NCBI GenBank assembly: GCA_030829545.1
Contig: JAURAI010000010.1
Span: forward strand, 1 to 63,180
Source: Candidatus Poseidonia sp.
GTDB lineage: Archaea; Thermoplasmatota; Poseidoniia; Poseidoniales; Poseidoniaceae
Length of the DNA stretch: 63,180 nt
Reading direction: 5' to 3'
In this document: positions 61,251-63,180 of the stretch, in pieces
Layout: each line of letters opens with the position of its first letter
Numbering within the stretch: the stretch's first letter is position 1
The notes under the pieces: model-generated
What the model was told of the DNA's origin: nothing
What the model saw: only the letters and a program-made list of their open reading frames with translations
Databases searched by the model: none
Made by a program: the position numbers and the translations under genes

Positions 61251-62537
61251 TCACCCTTGGGCCTTTGCGAGTGCTTCAGCAACCCGTTCAATGAATTCGG
61301 TTGGAATAGCACACAAACCAATGCGAACTCCACCCGAAAGGGGAACAAGATAGACGTGTTGGTCTGCACATGCATTTGCAACACCCTCAGGGTCATCACA
61401 TTCATACCAAGCAAAAAATCCATCATGGCTCGGATTGACCTGAACGTGATTCTCATCACACGCCTGTAAGAAACGAGTGCGTCGAACATTGAGCAATTCA
61501 GCGAGCCGATCCCGTTCATGTGACCAAGCAACACCCCCTTCTTCGTGACTGTGCAATTCACTGAGGACGTATTGTGCTACACGGGGAGCGGCTGACCATG
61601 TTTGACGCCCGGTGACACCCATTACGTCCTTCAAGCGGGTGAGGCTGCTTTCGTCAGGATGAAGGCAAACCAAGGCTCCAGTCCTCATCCCGTAAATCGT
61701 GTGGGATTTGGAGAGTGATATTGCGAAGCAAATGAGGAGGTTTTCTGGCCAAGGCAAGCCATCGTCCAACGCCTCGGCGATCGTCTCAGCCCAGCCATGT
61801 GGTTCGTCAGCGTAGAGGTGGTACGCTGCATCAAGAAGAAGCGTATGCCCCACGTGTTCGTTGCGCACAGCAGATTCAACAAAGCTCGTGAGCAGAGCAT
61901 GGCGGCTTTCAGCAGGCATGCTCAAGCCAGTGGGGTTGTGAGCAGGGTCGTTCAACCATGTCGTAACGGTGGTCTGTGTGCTTGCGAGGTGTTCAAGTTC
62001 ACGTTCAAATGAAGGACGGTCAAAAAACGGAGTCGAGGGGTCTTCAATCTCTGGGAGCAGTGGATAGGTGGCGATGTTGAGGCCACAACCGGTGATAAAA
62101 CCCGAATACGGCCCCCAATGTCTGTCACGAAGAAGGACTGCTTCGCCCCGCTCGGTAAAATTCGATGCAGCCAGGTAAAGCGCTCCAGAACCTCCTGGCG
62201 TAGCCGTGGCGATGGTACCCAAGCCCATTACTTCCAAGCGCCCACGTGAATCACCAAGGGCGAGAGAGATGGCCAAATCCAAAAAGTTAGGGAGTCCTTT
62301 GAGCGGAGCATAGGCTGAAAATTCAGCCGCTGGTGCTTCACGTAGGGCTTGGTCAACCACCTGATTAATGGCAAGGTCGCCCGAATCCTCGAGGAGCGCA
62401 CCGATGGTCCCGTTCACTGCACGAGCACCAGCCGCTGCTGCTGATTGATAACGTGCCAACCAACTAAAGATGGTGTCATTGCCCGTTTTTTGTTGCCCGT
62501 GCGAGGCGAGGTAGTGCATTGCCTCCTCGGTGCGCAT
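61251..62537 (-). CDS. PLP-dependent aminotransferase, class I
   Basis: 428 residues. Start ATG at 62537 has GGAGG four bases upstream; the frame is open to 62606. Features are the N-terminal ATPGGSGALYLAASNF, NDPAHNPTGLSM with the conserved Asn-Pro-x-Gly, DAAYHLYAD (PLP Asp/Tyr), the Schiff-base Lys in SLSKSHTIYGMRTGALV and RIGLC near the end (substrate Arg). The sequence is closest to the aspartate/aromatic aminotransferase group. Which amino acid it prefers is open. Confidence 0.82.
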   Translation of the reverse strand: MRTEEAMHYLASHGQQKTGNDTIFSWLARYQSAAAAGARAVNGTIGALLEDSGDLAINQVVDQALREAPAAEFSAYAPLKGLPNFLDLAISLALGDSRGRLEVMGLGTIATATPGGSGALYLAASNFTERGEAVLLRDRHWGPYSGFITGCGLNIATYPLLPEIEDPSTPFFDRPSFERELEHLASTQTTVTTWLNDPAHNPTGLSMPAESRHALLTSFVESAVRNEHVGHTLLLDAAYHLYADEPHGWAETIAEALDDGLPWPENLLICFAISLSKSHTIYGMRTGALVCLHPDESSLTRLKDVMGVTGRQTWSAAPRVAQYVLSELHSHEEGGVAWSHERDRLAELLNVRRTRFLQACDENHVQVNPSHDGFFAWYECDDPEGVANACADQHVYLVPLSGGVRIGLCAIPTEFIERVAEALAKAQG

Positions 62538-62616
62538 GAACCCTCCAACGGCCCAGTGTTCTTTGTTTTGCCCATCTTCATTTTTCCTCCTTATCATCCG
62601 CTTCATTCATCAAGGG

Positions 62617-62631
62617 GTGGCGCTACGCCAC
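62617..62631. repeat. Perfect 6-base hairpin just before tRNA-Thr
   Basis: GTGGCG-CTA-CGCCAC, ending 7 bases before the first tRNA base. The left arm is part of an AAGGGGTGGC element also found at the same distance before tRNA-Asn. Either promoter structure or chance. Confidence 0.4.
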
Positions 62632-62638
62632 AACCGAG

Positions 62639-62715
62639 GCCAACGTAGCACAGTCTGGTAGTGCGTCTGATTTGTAATCAGACGGTCGGGGGTTCGAGTC
62701 CCTCCGTTGGCTCCA
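62639..62715 (+). tRNA. tRNA-Thr (TGT), CCA encoded
   Basis: A 74-base cloverleaf plus encoded CCA. The acceptor GCCAACG pairs with CGTTGGC. The anticodon stem TCTGA/TCAGA encloses TTTGTAA (anticodon TGT), and the T loop is TTCGAGT. The discriminator is T, as usual for archaeal Thr tRNAs. It is the only one of the four tRNAs here with an encoded CCA end. Confidence 0.95.
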
Positions 62716-62771
62716 ATCTACCGTATATTGGAAAAACACCCATTAATATAGTCAAGTTGTGACTTCTATCC

Positions 62772-63002
62772 ATGCCCGAATGCAACATTGACGCACGTGG
62801 AAAGGCCGCACGACTCGCAGGTGGCATCGCCTCCATCCTCGCTGGGAGCATTTTTGCTCTTCTCTTGGTGACCAACACGGTATCCATCGGCTTTGGGTGG
62901 TATGCTGTTGCCGGCGCCTACCTCGGAGGCGCCTTTGCAATTTATGAAGCACGAGCAGGTTGGTGCGTGGTTCGGGCTTTGGGAATTAAAACTCCCATTT
63001 GA
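62772..63002 (+). CDS. Small DUF2892-like membrane protein
   Basis: 76 residues, two spans. NIDARGKAARLAGGI at the N-terminus and GWCVVRALGIKTPI at the C-terminus fit the general DUF2892 plan of an N-terminal Asn-Ile-(D/G) motif and a Cys-bearing end. It differs from the copy at 32287 by having its Cys near both ends. Its stop overlaps a possible TTG start of folD, so it may be co-translated with it. Role unknown. Confidence 0.65.
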   Translation: MPECNIDARGKAARLAGGIASILAGSIFALLLVTNTVSIGFGWYAVAGAYLGGAFAIYEARAGWCVVRALGIKTPI

Positions 63003-63055
63003 AGTCACCCCACATCAAAGCGAACGCTCAAGAGGCCCTCTGCATTGGCCTTTGT

Positions 63056-63180
63056 GTGGCTGCACAACGGCTTGATGGGCGAGCGTGCGCCAACGAAGTT
63101 GAACATGAACTCGGCTCTCGTATTGCGGCCTTGAAAGAAGGTGGAATAACGCCGCATCTTGCCGTGATCATTGTGGGAAA
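63056..63180 (+). CDS. folD: FolD, 5' end only (methylene-THF dehydrogenase/cyclohydrolase)
   Basis: About 41 residues are visible before the right edge. The sequence AAQRLDGRACANEVE, then RIAALKEGGITPHLAVIIVG, matches the N-terminus of FolD, which interconverts 5,10-methylene- and 10-formyl-tetrahydrofolate. GTG at 63056 fits the family start; an upstream in-frame TTG at 62999 overlaps the preceding stop and would add 19 residues. It would use the methylene-THF made by the glycine cleavage genes. Confidence 0.78.
   Translation, partial: MAAQRLDGRACANEVEHELGSRIAALKEGGITPHLAVIIVG

Noticed and set aside
1-63180. CRISPR array, insertion sequence, prophage or integron
   Set aside because: No regularly spaced direct repeats, transposase or integrase frames, or phage structural genes were found on either strand.

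Overview
The window reads as a dense archaeal chromosome segment, most likely from a planktonic Thermoplasmatota archaeon of the Poseidoniales (marine group II) type. This assignment is inference from gene content. Archaeal hallmarks are a PUA-containing archaeosine-type tRNA-guanine transglycosylase, CTP-dependent riboflavin kinase, NadM-type NMN adenylyltransferase, a DRG GTPase, a free-standing GMP synthase ATPase subunit, an archaeal-type PheS and a ThiR-like regulator. They sit with genes more common in bacteria: the SUF iron-sulfur pathway, the glycine cleavage system, GrpE, a DsbD/CcdA-like protein and a TctA-like permease. Several secreted or membrane proteins carry Asp/Gly-rich calcium-binding (TSP3-like) repeats and lamin-tail domains. 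No rRNA, insertion sequence, phage gene or CRISPR array was seen.

Layout. 1-1260: two envelope proteins on the minus strand, one with a PGF-type C-terminal anchor; then tRNA-Met and an HD phosphohydrolase. 2880-14131: a plus-strand run of an OB-fold membrane protein, a TctA-family permease, a 1624-residue lamin-tail/phospholipase-D surface protein, a BI-1 protein, a 2OG-Fe(II) oxygenase and thymidine phosphorylase; then tRNA-Asn and a 41-residue membrane peptide. 14622-23549: mostly minus strand, with guaA(B subunit)/purE, gcvPA/gcvPB, gcvT and an animal-like glutamate/cysteine-sulfinate decarboxylase; a glycosyltransferase sits between the gcv pieces. 23957-28380: a thiamine transport operon (thiR-thiB-thiP-thiQ). 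28387-32559: a helical protein, an SPFH/zinc-ribbon protein, a PAP2 enzyme, a thioredoxin-CcdA fusion and a small DUF2892 protein. 32677-41097: tRNA-Val, radical SAM plus pdxT, a class V aminotransferase with nadM, grpE, a DRG GTPase and an MFS permease fused to a lipoprotein ectodomain. 41163-46298: sufC-B-D-S-E plus a SufT-like gene, with a divergent NifU-like scaffold gene and tgtA. 49249-54774: two ABC ATPase/permease pairs plus a Trp-rich protein. 54842-63180: PH-domain, TPR-like, truA, ribK, YbjQ-like, pheS, aminotransferase, tRNA-Thr, and the start of folD.

How the genes work together. The SUF genes form a near-complete iron-sulfur assembly set. The gcv genes supply glycine-derived one-carbon units, which FolD at the right edge would interconvert. 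Thiamine import is encoded with its own predicted regulator. ABC-2 systems, lipoproteins and Ca-binding repeats point to an elaborate surface. Many genes that open a transcription unit have a TATA-like box only 20-32 bases before the start codon, which suggests leaderless mRNAs. Downstream genes in runs use GGTGA/GGAGG Shine-Dalgarno sites 4-9 bases before the start. Start choices below rest on that rule where possible.
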